Position numbers and translations under genes: made by a program. The notes under the pieces were generated by a model that saw only the letters and a list, made by a program, of their open reading frames with translations, searched no databases and was not told the DNA's origin. From assembly GCA_964030475.1 (NCBI GenBank), contig CAXIPT010000002.1, positions 4,939,087-5,003,086 on the forward strand: a DNA stretch of 64,000 nucleotides. Direction: 5' to 3'. Shown in pieces: positions 34,901 to 46,697 of this stretch (its first letter is position 1; each line of letters begins with the position of its first letter). This stretch comes from Tethya wilhelma (taxonomy: Eukaryota > Porifera > Demospongiae > Tethyida > Tethyidae).

Positions 34901-36016
34901 CACCACAGTGACAATGTGTTTCAATAATATTATAATAATAATTATACCCTTTGATTTCTGCTATTAATCATCCATGGACAGTCACCATGGCTGGGGTCTT
35001 TCTTTTGATTGGAGAAGATTTTTTGCCTACTTGCAGCATTTAGCAAGAGTTCAACAATCTCTATATTTCCCTTGTTACAAGCAATGTGAAGAGCAGTCAT
35101 GTTATTCTACCAAAACAATGTTACAGTCAAGGTTAAAGTACGATGCACCAATTCTATCATAACAAATGTACTTTACCTTGTTTCTGAAAGCTGCTGAGGC
35201 TCCACCATTCAGCAGTAGTTCCACAATATCTTTTCGCTCTTTCTCACAAGCAATCATAAGGGGAGAATGGCAGCTGTACTCCACTGGGACCTTGATGATT
35301 ATCCACAGTCATACATAAATCAACACTGGTCAGGCGCAAAATTAGTCTCATTATTTTTTGAGCTATACTATAAGATTCTTACATTAGAAACATTAAGTTT
35401 CTGTGCCAAATAGTCCAACAGCCATGTGGTAGCAGATCGCCCATCTTCATGATAAGCTAAATGATGTGATGTCTGAACAGCTCTCTCGATTGGTTCTGTG
35501 TGACCGCTAAGAACAGATTTCAAGACAACACTCTGGAGTCTCAGTCCTAGTTCACTAGTACTTTTGGTTGTGGTGTGCAGTTTAGGTCGCTTTGGTGGTG
35601 GTGGTTTTATCATATCCCTAACCTCCAACTGCTGAAAATCAAATCAATAGTAGAACGTACATTGAATCATAGCATCAGCAGTGCATGCAGCAGTAAAATT
35701 ATGTAATTGTTCATTTGCTCTATTTTTGCTGCTGGCAATATAACTGAGCTATAATTAGACCTTGTAGGTGGACATTGTGACTTACAGAATCTGAGTCAGA
35801 GGTGAATATTTCACTAGAATCATCTAGATCTGTTTCAGTATCAACATTGTAGGCTACACGTAGAAATTTTAGGTTTGTAAAAAAAAACAAAAAAAAAACT
35901 TGATAGAGGTATAGTTTTAACTACATACCGATTTCTGGTGTCTCTGCTAAGTCTATTTCATCCGAACTGTCATCATCTAGGCCGGTTTGAATCAGTGAAC
36001 CTTCAAAATCGTCCAT
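28924..36016 (-). CDS. Gene F: ANK-ROC-COR-Death protein with a frameshift and an assembly duplication
   Basis: Exons, minus strand: about 35928-36016, 35786-35853, 35383-35631, 35177-35290, 34948-35106, 34787-34885, then (using the left copy of the duplicated segment) 33050-33169, 32850-32965, 32571-32765, 32395-32499, 32271-32307, 30636-32207, 29886-30576, 29564-29819, 29359-29496, 28924-29283. The start is MDDFEGSLIQTG in an acidic stretch. Motifs: GQECVGKTS, DFAGQPEYRPMHH, VGTHRAPRD. Exon 32850-32965 is 116 bases where the paralogues have 117 or 120: one G is missing near 32872, which shifts the frame in the ankyrin region, in both copies of the segment. The Cys-rich module is degraded (CAC and a single later Cys in place of two CxxC pairs). 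It is about 1455 residues if the shift is corrected. It is the most divergent paralogue and may be a pseudogene or carry a sequence error. Confidence 0.8.
33326..34839. repeat. Unmerged contig overlap: exact repeat of 31811-33324
   Basis: The 1514 bases before the N at 33325 recur after it at an offset of 1515, with no differences found in the lines compared, introns included. The segment starts in mid ROC exon and ends in mid ankyrin exon 7, so a real duplication would wreck the gene, while merging the copies restores it. This is an assembly artefact. Confidence 0.85.
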
Positions 36017-36157
36017 TCTTCTTCATTAGCCCCACCCCTGAATGGATCACGTTTGATGCACATGCTAGTTTAGGCCGGATGTTGAGTTTTAAAATTATTA
36101 ATAGTTAATAAACTAAAGACTAACAAACAATAGTATTCACAACACATAATTATAATT

Positions 36158-36331
36158 TTAAGATGCCAATGCTTGTTTCAGGTTTTGGGCTAGATGTAGA
36201 ACTTCCAGATCTACTAGCAATGTGTTCATGCCAGCCCATGACACAGGGTACTCTTTGGTACAGGCACCCTCTAACCACATGATAAAGATCTGACGACAGC
36301 AGTCACCAGGGACCTTCTGGTGTTCCATTGA
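36158..36331 (-). CDS. Gene G: Death-domain last exon fragment
   Basis: The last 57 codons of a family Death domain (EHQKVPGDCCRQIFIMWLEG, then PVSWAGMNTLLVDLEV and a final helix) end at a stop at 36158. The N at 36332 cuts it upstream. It differs clearly from the others (DCCRQIFIMW in place of ECCCDVFTKW), so it is a separate paralogue lying upstream of gene F in the same orientation. The rest of the gene is missing: the contig to its right is unrelated. Confidence 0.75.
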   Translation of the reverse strand, partial: SMEHQKVPGDCCRQIFIMWLEGACTKEYPVSWAGMNTLLVDLEVLHLAQNLKQALAS

Positions 36332-36332
36332 N

Positions 36333-39300
36333 TCGTAAGCTTCTATCCTAGCTCTTCTCATTCCTGGTGGGGTGACAAATGCAATCTCACTTGGTCGGGA
36401 GCCAGGCTCACCATTGTAGATGTTCATGACGATCTGCACATGCTCAGTAGTATTGTCGTCCAAAGTAACCATAGCAACATGGGTATTTGAATCAAATTGG
36501 ATGTTGGTGATGTGGACTGGGATTTCTAATCTGAGAATTTCAGAATGTGCATCAATTGAGTTGCTAACGACAACACGAACAGACTCCAGACGACTATGGT
36601 CCATGTCTCGGAGAGAAACAGCAGGGGGATCAACAATCCTAACATAGGATTGTTCTTCTGTGTACTCTGTGGAGTAGGCTAGTCCGTCTCCCTGGCTGGA
36701 GATCCTAACTTCGGTTAGGTCGTTTACCGAAATCACTTCCACAATGGCTGTTTCAGTTTCAGAACTGAATTCGTTCGTGATGCTATCATTGTTGTAGGTG
36801 GTGTCAATGCCGTATTGTCCGGACAGTCCCTCGGTGCGCCCGGTGTTGTCCCAACCTCGGATTGTGATGAAAGGTAGGTCGGAGAGCAGCCGGAGAAAGC
36901 CGTCGGTATCTCGAAGGGTGTTGAAGTTGAGGTTGGGAAGGAAACGCACGAGACAATCCCCGGCAAGGAGTGTTGCCTTCTCTGGCAGGGGGAGAGGGGG
37001 GACTATCACACCGTATATGAGATCACCAATAAACTCATTCCAAGAGTCAGATTCCGGGCATCTCCATTCCCAGGTACCGAATCTGATATCCACACCAACA
37101 ACAGCTATGCCCGTTTCCGATTCTTCATCCACATCAAAGTAAAATCCGTCTACAATGTCAGAAACCAATGTCCCATTATTCTGAACCACAGGCACATCTT
37201 CGAAAATCATTTCCAAGTGCGATCCCCGCGTCAGCACTGGAGAATCATTGACTGGTCCGACATAAATCGTAGCATTGGTGTGTGTGGTGCTAAATGCTCC
37301 GGTAATGGGGTCACTTGAGGTCGTATCTACGGACAAAGTACCCGAAGGTTCGCCAGAGGTCAGATCCCACGCTACGAAGGAGAAAGAGGCATACCCGTTG
37401 AAGTTGGTGAATGGTACAAATCGCACTCTGTTGGCACCATATGGCTGGGAACTGAGCACAGTGGCATTGTATGGACACACTTGGTTCATTGTGGTCCATG
37501 TTTGACCACCATTGGTGCTGAATTGCCAGTCTCCGTTTTCTTCGTCTGCGTAGACAATAGCTATTCCAAATATAGTATCAATGGTGTCTATGTCTGCCAC
37601 GCCCTCTAATAAATCACCGACATCATCTCCATACGAGGTTACATCATCTTCTTCAATGGTCGTGAGGTTAAAGGTCAAATTTGAGAGAAGTGGCGCATCA
37701 TTTATTGGTTCAATTTCGACGCTAATGGTCACATATTCGGAACTGTATGGATCAGTATTGGACGTAGATGTAGCATTGGTAACTTCACCGTTGCTAAGAC
37801 CGTTGCTAACATCCCAGGCTACAAAACTGAACGAAGCTTGACCATTAAAGTGTTCATTTGGTACAAATCTTATACGAGTTCTCTCCCCATCTGCTTGCAA
37901 TAATGTTGCCATAGCCACATTAGTGTTGCTAGGCAACTGTTGCCAGGTTGCATAAAATGTAGGCACAAGTGGAGGTGAAGTTGGTCGTGAAATTGGAGCA
38001 CATTTTGGTGGTGGTGGGTCAGTAGCGACGGGAGTTGTTGGAGGTTCTATTCCAGATCCTGATACAGCAGAGCCTGATCCCAATCCTGATCCAGAGGACA
38101 TTAGTCCGGATCCTATTCCAGACAAGATGGAGGATATCATTCCAGAACCTGAAGAAGAAACGGTAGGCACCTCTGTTGTTGCAGCAGGTATACCTGTTGT
38201 TGTTTCTTCATTGCCGCTACCACTAAATGGAATATCAGGTGTTGAACCAGTCCCATCCCCACTCGCTGGTTCCAAACCACTGAAAACAGGCTGTAGGGAG
38301 TCTGGTTCCGGTGTTGTCATATTCTGTGCACTTCCACTAGACACATCTCCAGATGCTCCAGAACCGGAAGATGGGAATGGAACATCAGTGGTATAATCCC
38401 ACGTCACTTCCCAGTATCCATTGTCTGATTCCAATTCCACTATAGCAATGCCTGTCATGGAATTGAAATCATCATCCAGAATGAGTTGCGAGCCAGTTAG
38501 TTCCTCCACAGACCATCCTGGGTTCATTAGGTCAGACACATCTTCCACTATTACTGGCTGAAAGAGTGGAGCCGAGCTATTGAAGTATGGAGAGTCATTA
38601 ATATTCATGATACGAACATTGCTGTAGACACCAGATCGGCTTAGGTGACCATCGTGGACTAGGAATTGTACGATACGGGTTTCAGAATTTGGTTCGTCTG
38701 CCAAGTTGTCATATTTCAGAGTCTTGAGAACTTCTTGGAACTCATACACTGATTCCAGACCGTAGATCCTGAGTGTGTATGTACTGGAATTGAAATACTG
38801 CTGCGGACGATAGTTGTAGAATGTCACATGTCTGCTCTCAAGAGGAGCACTTGTTTCAGTCACATCTTCGACAAATAGAACCTCCATTCCTTCATCGCGA
38901 GGATTTGTGATGGTGACCTCGATGAAAGCTAGAGTTTCATTGTCAATATCTTCCAAGATGGTGGAGCGTGAGACAATAGCTACTGGTCCTTCCTCTTCTC
39001 TAAAGGTAGCTGTGAAATCAATGCCCGGTTGTGGTCCGTTGAGGTCCAAGAACGGTCGGTTGTTGACGGCAGTGAAAAACAGATAAACTAGTGCCGGAAT
39101 GCTATCATCCCGCCCGTCATTGACCACAAACTCGATAGTACGATTTAAGCTCGATGGGTCACCAGGTTCGGCAAACGTATTTTCATAACTGGTCGTCAAA
39201 ATCACTTGCAAAAAGTCGTCAATGCTTGCCGGTCCTTGGAAAAAGAGTTCATAGCCACTCGAAACCACGGTGATATTAGTACCAGCGTCAGTAGCATTGA

Positions 39301-42300
39301 GGATCTCGTGATTCATATCAGGTGGGGACATGATCCTTACCCGGGCTGATTCCAGGACCGTGTCGTCAAAATCTACGAGGGTCGTGTTCTCCATCAAAAG
39401 GACCTTTGACCCTTCTCCCTCACGGTACGAGACAAACAGGTAGCTGTCGGGCCAGTTTCTAGCGAGATCCAACTGTGGGGGGTCGTTAACAAGTTCAATG
39501 GATACCCTAGCAACAGGAGAGGGAGAGGTAAAACCAAGTCCATCACTGACGGTGAAAGTCACCAAACGATCAGCGGTATTTGGTTCTTCGGCCGAATTGA
39601 GATAGTGGACAGTTCGAAGGACGGCTTGGAATTCACCAAGGGGAGCAGAGGGTCCGTTAGCAGGTGAGATTGTAAGCAAATACAAGTCCCTTCCACCCTG
39701 TTGGATGGTCTGTGTGGTGTAGTTCAAGGTGGTACCACTTGTATCTAAGGTGAGACTTTCATTGGCTCCATCGTAGAGCTGGAAGAACACTGTTGCAGAA
39801 GCTAGAGAAGCATTGTCGACATCTACGATTGTCAAACCGGATTGACTGACGATAGGAACTGGTATGACCTGTCTTTCTGGTGGAACAGGTTCGATATAGG
39901 TTGCAGGATAATCAGGGAATTCCCCATTCAAGTTCAACACAGGTACATCATTATCGGACAGAACGGAAATTGTTGCATTCATGATGGCAAGACTGAATGC
40001 GTTCGTGTGATCATCAGGAATGGAAGTTGTGTCCACACCCTCGTCCAGACTGGATCCCGATGTCTGGTCCCAGGCTCGTATGGAAATGAAAGGGGTGTCC
40101 CCAACACTTCTACGAGATCCATCAAGGTTGTATTCTGTGTTGAAGTTGGGATTGGGTAAGAAGCGAATTCTACACTCGCTATCGAGAAGTGTGGCTCTGA
40201 ATTCGTTAGGATTGGGCGGAGCAACTTGCGATATGGGACCAAATAAGGAATCAAACGAGAGCTGTTGGCCTCGGAACACACGCCACCTTACAGCTGCTCC
40301 CAGTTCACATGTATACTGCCATTCCCCATTCCGACGATCAACATACAACACAGCCAGTCCGAGTCCGGTTCCATCAATGTCTGTGAATACACTACTGAGG
40401 ATGTTTCTCACAAAAGTACCGGAATTGATACTCGGGATTCGGTCTTCATTGATCGGATCGAGTGTCGTGTGACCTCGTAAGACTGGCGAATCATTGACAG
40501 GTTCAATAGTGACATGAGCAGTCGTGGAAAGGACACTGAATGTCCCGGTTATGGAATCTGTGTTTGTGTTCACACCTGTTTCACCGCTAGGCCATGTCAC
40601 ATTCCTATCCCACAGCTTGTATAGGAACGAGGATGCTCCATTGTAGTCGGGATTAGGCACAAAACGGATTCTATTCCAGCCTTCTGGTCTGGTTCCGAGA
40701 ACAACTGCACTCTCGGTAGAGGGAGAAGTCAAGTTGGTCCAATTTGTTCCTGCGTCTGTCGAAAACTGCCAATACCCGTCGTCAGTGTTCACTCCTATCA
40801 CTGCTATACCAAATTCATGGTCATTAATATCCATTACATCATAGTCTTGGACCAGTGCTGCTAAAAATAGCGCTACATCGTCTCCTAGTGACTCTCTCTC
40901 AACAACATCATCTTCAAGAATATCGGTCATCTGTGGCTCAACGTCAGGATCGAGAATCGGAGCATCATTCACTGGTACTATCCTCAGCACCATGGTACGA
41001 CTGTCGTCACTGAAAGGGTCAATATTGCTCCGCGATATTGCACTTCTTGGTTCTCCACTCGGCATACCATCACTAGCATCCCAAGCTACAAAAGTAACAG
41101 AAGCGTTTCCGTTAAAGTTGGCTCTGGGGATGAATCGGATGTAGTCCTCTTGCGTGGCCTCTGCTCGCAAGAGTAGTGCCGATGTGGTGTTGATATCGGG
41201 ACGAATGTCGCGCCAAGTGACCGAACCTCTAGTCCTGAATTCCCATCTTCCATTCTCAGAGTCGGCGGAAATGATTGCAATTCCCTTCCTGGGGGGTGGG
41301 AACATGTCGTCATCTTCCAAGAGTTCGAGAGCAAACATAAACACAGGGATACCAACGCTATCAACTTCATCCTCCAAAATCAACGGGCTGTAAACTTCTT
41401 CGACAGTGGTGTTGAATCTTGGCGAGTCGTTCACAAGTTCTATACACACTTCTGTGTGGACAGGCTCGCTATCAAGGTCGCCATCATTGGCAATGAACTC
41501 CACTGTACGACACATTGGCACAGGTTCGTCTGCTAAGTTGTTGTAAGTAATGCTTTGCAAGACCAGCATGTATTCTTCAACAGTGTCCAGACCTCGGACC
41601 GTTAGTGTGGACGTTAGCATGTCAAATGTCATGTTTGGAATGAGGTTTGTGATTACAACAACTTTATCTTGAGCGTACGAGTTTGATTCCAAGACTCGAG
41701 ACAGGGTGATGTTGCTCACTTCGAGAAATTCGTACCCAAAATCCATAGGATCGAGAATCTGGGCTGTGACATAAGCAAGTGTCTGATTATCCTCATCATG
41801 AATAATCATATCAGGGGCAACAATATTAACAGGTTCTTCCTCCTCTGTAAAGATAGCTGTGAAATTGACACCCAGTTCATCTCCATTTAGGTCCACGTGA
41901 GGTCGATTATTGACACCTGCGAACGATATGTAGGCTATGGCAACCATACTCTCACTATTACCATCGGTAACGTAGAAATAAACCTGTCTTTCTCGTTCGC
42001 TTGGGTTTCCGGGATTTGCGTACAAGTTTGTGTAGCTAACTGTCCCTAAAACCTCGGCATACGTTTCCACGGTGTCATTTCCTCTGAGGTACAGGATGTA
42101 GGAGGAGTTATCGTAAAACTGTGTAATGTTAGTACCTTCAACTGTTGCATTGAGCACCTCAAAATCAGCATCTGGAGCATTTACAAGAATGATCCTAGCA
42201 CCCTGGAGGGTCGTGTTATCATTGTCGATCAGTCTGAGGGCGGAGTCATTGGCTAGTACAAGTGGACTATGACCTTCTGTGTACGACACAAAGTTGTTTA

Positions 42301-42377
42301 TATCGACCATGTGTTCGTTTAGGTCCAACTGTGGAGAGTCGTTGATATTTTCCACAAATACTGTCGCATTTACCGGC
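36333..42377 (-). CDS. Misplaced contig: more of the giant cadherin-like protein gene
   Basis: The whole contig between N at 36332 and N at 42378 is one open minus-strand frame of about 2010 codons. It is a series of about 100-residue modules with VNDAP/INDSP-type joints, DLNG...EEEGPV motifs and W-rich FGIA...NGDWQFS motifs. Its left 2617 bases (36333 to about 38949) equal 61384-64000, and the rest would extend that gene upstream by about 3.4 kb. Frame and strand agree, so this is the upstream part of the gene at 53082-64000 (or its second haplotype), wrongly placed inside gene G. No signal peptide is present. N-glycosylation sequons are frequent (for example PVNATV, NINDSP). Confidence 0.85.
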
Positions 42378-42378
42378 N

Positions 42379-42846
42379 TTCTTTCAGTTTTTTGGTAGCT
42401 TATTGCTGGCTTATTACAAGGACTGTAACAAAAACTTAGCTCTAACTCCCCATGATCATGATTGTCAGTGGTTTGACAGTTTCACTTCACGAATTTTTCC
42501 AGTATCTTGATAGTCTCTCAGTGTAAGAACAATGCTTGATCTTAGTAACTCTATTTTCTTAGTCCTTAGGCCCAGGGCCTTGTCTTTGTGCACTCACACA
42601 TGCATCACAGTTTTTAATGCACCTCCACTTGAAAACATGTAGACCAATTGATACTCTGACTTCCGGTAGGCATAATGTAACGTAGGCGAAATGACTGTAG
42701 CCGAAACGTTACCAAACCTATAGATTTGGACAATTTGGGATTAGACGTTTTGAGATTTGACATTCTGGGACCAACCCCTCCTAACTAGGTAACACCAACA
42801 AAAACAACCCATTACAACGCTAGATGGTTGGTAAGGTACTATTATT
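42379..42846. other. Intergenic, no gene seen
   Basis: Start of the last contig. No family exon continues gene G here, and no coding frame or repeat of note was found. Confidence 0.5.
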
Positions 42847-43205
42847 GTCTGGTGCCCAGACCCTTTCCAATTATTAGTAGGCAGGACAGGAAGGGGGAGG
42901 AGAAAGAAAGGAAAGGAAAGGGTCTGGCAAAAGCTTAGACCTCAGTAGCACGGCAAGATTAAAGCTGTTGTAACCAAAATTACGTAGTAGTGGTTTACAA
43001 CTAACCACATGCAGGTATGCGCCATGTGCAAACTGTTTATTTAGTGGTTGTGTTGTGGTTGTAGCACATGGCTTCTGTGAACCTTTAATTGCATTCCAGC
43101 GATCCACACTAGGCCAGGCTTTTGCCAGACCCTTTCCTTTCCTTTCTTTCTCCTCCCCCTTCCTGTCCCACCTACTAATAATTGGAAAGGGTCTGGGCAC
43201 CAGAC
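42847..43205. mobile_element. Foldback element (359 bases)
   Basis: The left end GTCTGGTGCCCAGACCCTTT and its reverse complement at the right lead arms of about 95 bases, including a purine-rich GGAGGAGAAAGAAAGG block and a second copy of GGGTCTGG at the inner edge. The interior is non-coding. Confidence 0.7.
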
Positions 43206-43247
43206 TAGTCGTCCCCAGACTCCACCCATTCTCCAAGGAGAAAGAGA

Positions 43248-43753
43248 GTCTGGTACGCTACGTCCAATTTCTTGGTTCTGCTGAGTCAGCATCAGACAGA
43301 TATATCATGTGACCGTGCATGGCTTTGTACTACGCGCATCACGTGGTAGTCCCTGAGTGTATTTTCAGTATTTGTCATGAAAAAGTTAGAAGATCTGCAT
43401 ACTTAGCTGCCATCTCATAGTCCTTTTGTTCGTGACAAATGCCACTAGTATGTCTGAGCTACACAATTATGGCACGGACAATCCAGAGAACTTGAAAACT
43501 ATACAAAACGACCTTGAATCAGAAATCAGTGCTGGCACTAAGCGGCAGAAGGAAATTCACCACAAGCGTGAAGTTGGTAAGCAAAGATCTTCGAATAAAA
43601 CTGGACTAAAGTCTTGCTAGACACTGTATGACAATCACGCGCACTTCTATTGAACATCATGTGACACCTTGAATTCTGCAATCTGATTGGCTTGCACGTT
43701 TTCATGAATGCTGACTCAGCAAGAACCAAGAATTTGGACGTAGCGTACCAGAC
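43248..43753. mobile_element. TIR element carrying an exon-like sequence
   Basis: The left arm GTCTGGTACGCTACGTCCAA continues to GCTGAGTCAGCAT (about 45 bases), and its reverse complement is at 43707-43753. Directly after it, GTCTGGGCACGAGACT (about 43786-43801) is related to the ends of the 42847 element, so this region is a nest. An exon-like frame lies inside (43450-43576). Confidence 0.6.
43450..43576 (+). CDS. Possible first exon inside a TIR element
   Basis: ATG at 43450 opens 42 codons (MSELHNYGTDNPENLKTIQN..., ending in a basic KRQKEIHHKREV stretch), followed by a good donor (GTTG|GTAAGC). The composition looks like real protein with a coiled-coil tendency. I do not recognise it and no second exon is found downstream. 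It may be a captured host exon or part of an element gene. Confidence 0.35.
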
Positions 43754-44510
43754 CCCTTTTTCCTCGCGCTTGTGCGAGGGTGGGGTCTGGGCACGAGACT
43801 ATATGATGCAATGCAGCATGTAGTGGGCATCTTTTAGAATAACTAGAAATACAGAAAGACATTACACAGTAGATTTCAACAATCACACACACAGCTATAG
43901 TTGAGCCTTTAGCTGGGCCACTCAATAAATTTTAGGTTCACAGTAAAATAAATTTTTAGCGTAACAACACAAATGTACAACCCTGTATAATGTATACCCT
44001 GTAATGACTTGACTCTCGGAGAGTGTGACAGGACTTGATCTATTAGTTTATAGCTATGACATGCGCATCTTTAATAGACTTTATCAACTATTTTCACTTA
44101 CTTCAGATCTCTGTATAAACAGTAGAGCCTGCGATACTTGCAGAATAGTAATATAATCATATGATATAATTTCTCTAAAAAGTCACGTGGTGAATTTGAA
44201 ATAAAGTTCGAAGTTCAAAATATCTATCACTTTGCGCATGCGCTAACATTTAGCAACTACACGTGGTTCACAATAACTTTTAATAACCATTAAATATTAC
44301 ATCATATCATAACCAACACGTGAGCCCCGCGCTAACCTTCGCGGGTTGCAGAGCAAAAAAAACAAACGATCTTTACCAGACGTACACCTAGAAAAAAGCT
44401 TCTACAGTGAACAAAAACAGCGCAGCTAACTTTATGGAGGTGAGAAGATCATGTTCATGTTATTTTTGATGAATTTTAAAAAATGTCCGCCCACGCAATT
44501 TACACTAACC
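43754..44510. other. Intergenic, no gene seen
   Basis: Element remnants to about 43801, then AT-rich DNA. A GCGCATGCGC motif at about 44233-44242 and CACGTG-type motifs might be regulatory, but there is no gene start nearby in this direction. Confidence 0.45.
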
Positions 44511-46251
44511 TTAAATCACACCAGTTCCAGGATTTGAATCCATACTGCTACCACCAAAACTTGCATCAACCATTTTAGGTTGCATCTTTAGTACCTGCTG
44601 GAATGACATGATCACAATAATTATTGGCATGCATGACTTAATTTGAAAGGAGAAAATGTATATATACCTTTTTTTGTGGCCCTGAATCAGGTTGCCCAAT
44701 CCAGGGTACTTGTGAACTGTCGTCAGAGGGTACACATGGAATTGGAGGGGTCTCACTGTTATCAGGGGGTGGAATTGGAGGGGTCTCACTGTCATCAGGG
44801 GGTGGAATTGGAGGGGTCTCACTCTCATTATCAGGGGTCTCCTTATGGGATTGACCCCCAGCTGTGTCTTGATCTTTGGTTGGCAGTTGTGGTCTTGGCT
44901 GGTATATGACAATAATACCATGGTGTATCAACTCACTCAGTTGTGAAGTAGTGAGAGGGAAAATGGGAGCTTCTCGGCATGGTAAAATTGAAAACAGTAG
45001 CTGTAAACAGCCATCACTAACATCAAGCAGATGAAGACAGGCTGGATCAAGTTTGATTACTTCTGATATCTTACTTCCAACAGCCAGCACGTCATTCATG
45101 GTAAAAGGAGTGTTGGGTGTAGCAACATCACATGTAGGTAACTTTTTTTCACTAAACCACATTTGACTGATAACTTTAACCACAAGTACATGATCTGCAC
45201 TAGTGGAAGACGAGTCTAGGATGCTTGTAGGCACTTCAAAAACATTACGTCTACAGAAATCGTGGAATTTTGTAGTGTAGTCATTTAGACTACCTTGCTC
45301 GTGACATTTTAGTTCTTTACAGTCATGATCTTCACGAGTACAATGCTCTTCAATTAAATCTTCCAGGATTCTATAATTGATGAAGGAAATGTACTTGTGA
45401 TGAATAAGAAAAGTTTTGATTTCAGGTACTGATGTGATCCTTTTCAATTCATCACCATGTATATCTTGAATTGGCTTTGGCAAACCTTCAATGGCAGAAC
45501 AAAAAATGGTTGATATAATCTCTTTAACTGGTTTTCCTTTCAATGCCCTGAAAACACTGGCCGTAAACCTTTGAAACTCACGAATTGTACTATTTGCATC
45601 ATGGATCAGCTGAGTCACTAGTTTTTTTTCATCACCTTTACTCAGATGGCTACGATTGAGGTATGGAAAGAGACCCTTCTGCACTACAGGGCATTTCGAC
45701 CTATCTTTGAGATATGATTGAAGACTACATTGTCCACAAGGACAGCGAAAATCTTGACACTGGATTGCATCCGGCTGCTGCTTGGCTGATTCTTTTTTAC
45801 GAACTTCAAAGTCCAACGAGGCTCCAGGTACACTACTGCTTGTGGTGATTTCAGCCAATGGTTGGGGATAGACTGCCCTTTTAAGCTCACAAGCAAGGTT
45901 GGCAAGGTTCAATTCTTGAAGGATATCAACAAAATCATCAAAGTGAACACCACTATCCTGGATTTTGGGTAGGATCTGACTCATGAGTTTGCTTGCCCTT
46001 TCATATTTCTCAACATAGTGATTCTCTGCTTCGATTTTGTTATTCTCTGAGATTAAAGATTTTGAAAGAGCATTTACAGCAAATTCCACAACAACTGAAC
46101 TCACTGCTTTCACTAGACGAGAAAACTTTTGAACAAACACCTGATATCTAACAGATTCATTGGATGCTTTCACTACACAGTCGCTCTGACTTGAAGTCAT
46201 GGTGGAGCTAGGATTTACACATGTAGTGTGCTTCTGCGTGGCCATATGCAT
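44511..46251 (-). CDS. Gene I: CARD-like domain plus uncharacterised domain, Pro-rich repeats
   Basis: Two exons, 44668-46251 and 44511-44597 (stop), frame kept; about 557 aa if ATG 46251 is used, while ATGs at 46245 and 46200 are alternatives. Residues about 33-128 match the N-terminal domain of gene E (VRYQVFVQKFSRLV ... HFDDFVDILQELNL), likely a CARD or related death fold. A Cys cluster (CQDFRCPCGQC, near 170) follows. Next comes a domain of about 200 residues (FPYLNRSHLS..., INYRILEDLIEEHC, TTKFHDFCRRNVFEVP). I associate this with unnamed invertebrate proteins that also carry death-fold modules, but cannot verify it. The C-terminal part has tandem SETPPIPPPDD units (44735-44840). It lies 3' of gene H in the same orientation. 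It is probably a cytosolic adaptor. Confidence 0.8.
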
Positions 46252-46288
46252 GTCTCAGTTACTGGACCCCTCCCCTCTCAAGACTTTA

Positions 46289-46510
46289 GGAGGTTGCAAG
46301 CAAGCAATTAGAGATCACGTGAATAACGTTGATTGCTAAAATAACTGCTGAATCAGCGATCTTTTACTGCTGATTCAGCAATATTTACGGAGGTATACCT
46401 GCAGTACACGGAGAATAAATGCTGATCAGGCAGAAAAGGATCGCTGACTCAGCAATTTTTAAGCAATCAACGTTATCCGCGCGATCTCTAATTGCGCACT
46501 TGCAACCTCC
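46289..46510. mobile_element. Foldback MITE (222 bases) between genes I and H
   Basis: Ends GGAGGTTGCAAG and its complement, with arms of about 60 bases running through AATTAGAGATC and AACGTTGATTGCT. Internal GCTGAATCAGC/GCTGACTCAGC motifs are repeated. It sits just upstream of gene I and could supply promoter sites. Confidence 0.65.
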
Positions 46511-46697
46511 TCTGATTTTATTATAACTATATAACTGCGCTGAGCGCGATCGCGCATCGCCCACTCAAAATGCGTGACGTTTTCTAACGTTTATTGACCT
46601 TTGTGACGTTTTTTTTTTTTGTTACCATGTACGTTTCTAGAATTCTAGTCACGCCCCCTTTTTAAATTATTAATTTCACAAAAGTTCGATAAATACA

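Noticed and set aside
36158..42355. A 2065-residue protein joining an adhesion ectodomain to a Death domain
   Set aside because: The join is a single N between contigs. The adhesion part is repeated at 61384-64000, has no membrane helix before the Death part, and gene G should be an ANK-ROC-COR-Death gene.
44643..44909. Plus-strand open frame over the Pro-rich repeats of gene I
   Set aside because: It is the mirror of a tandem repeat coding on the minus strand, where exon structure and homology support gene I.
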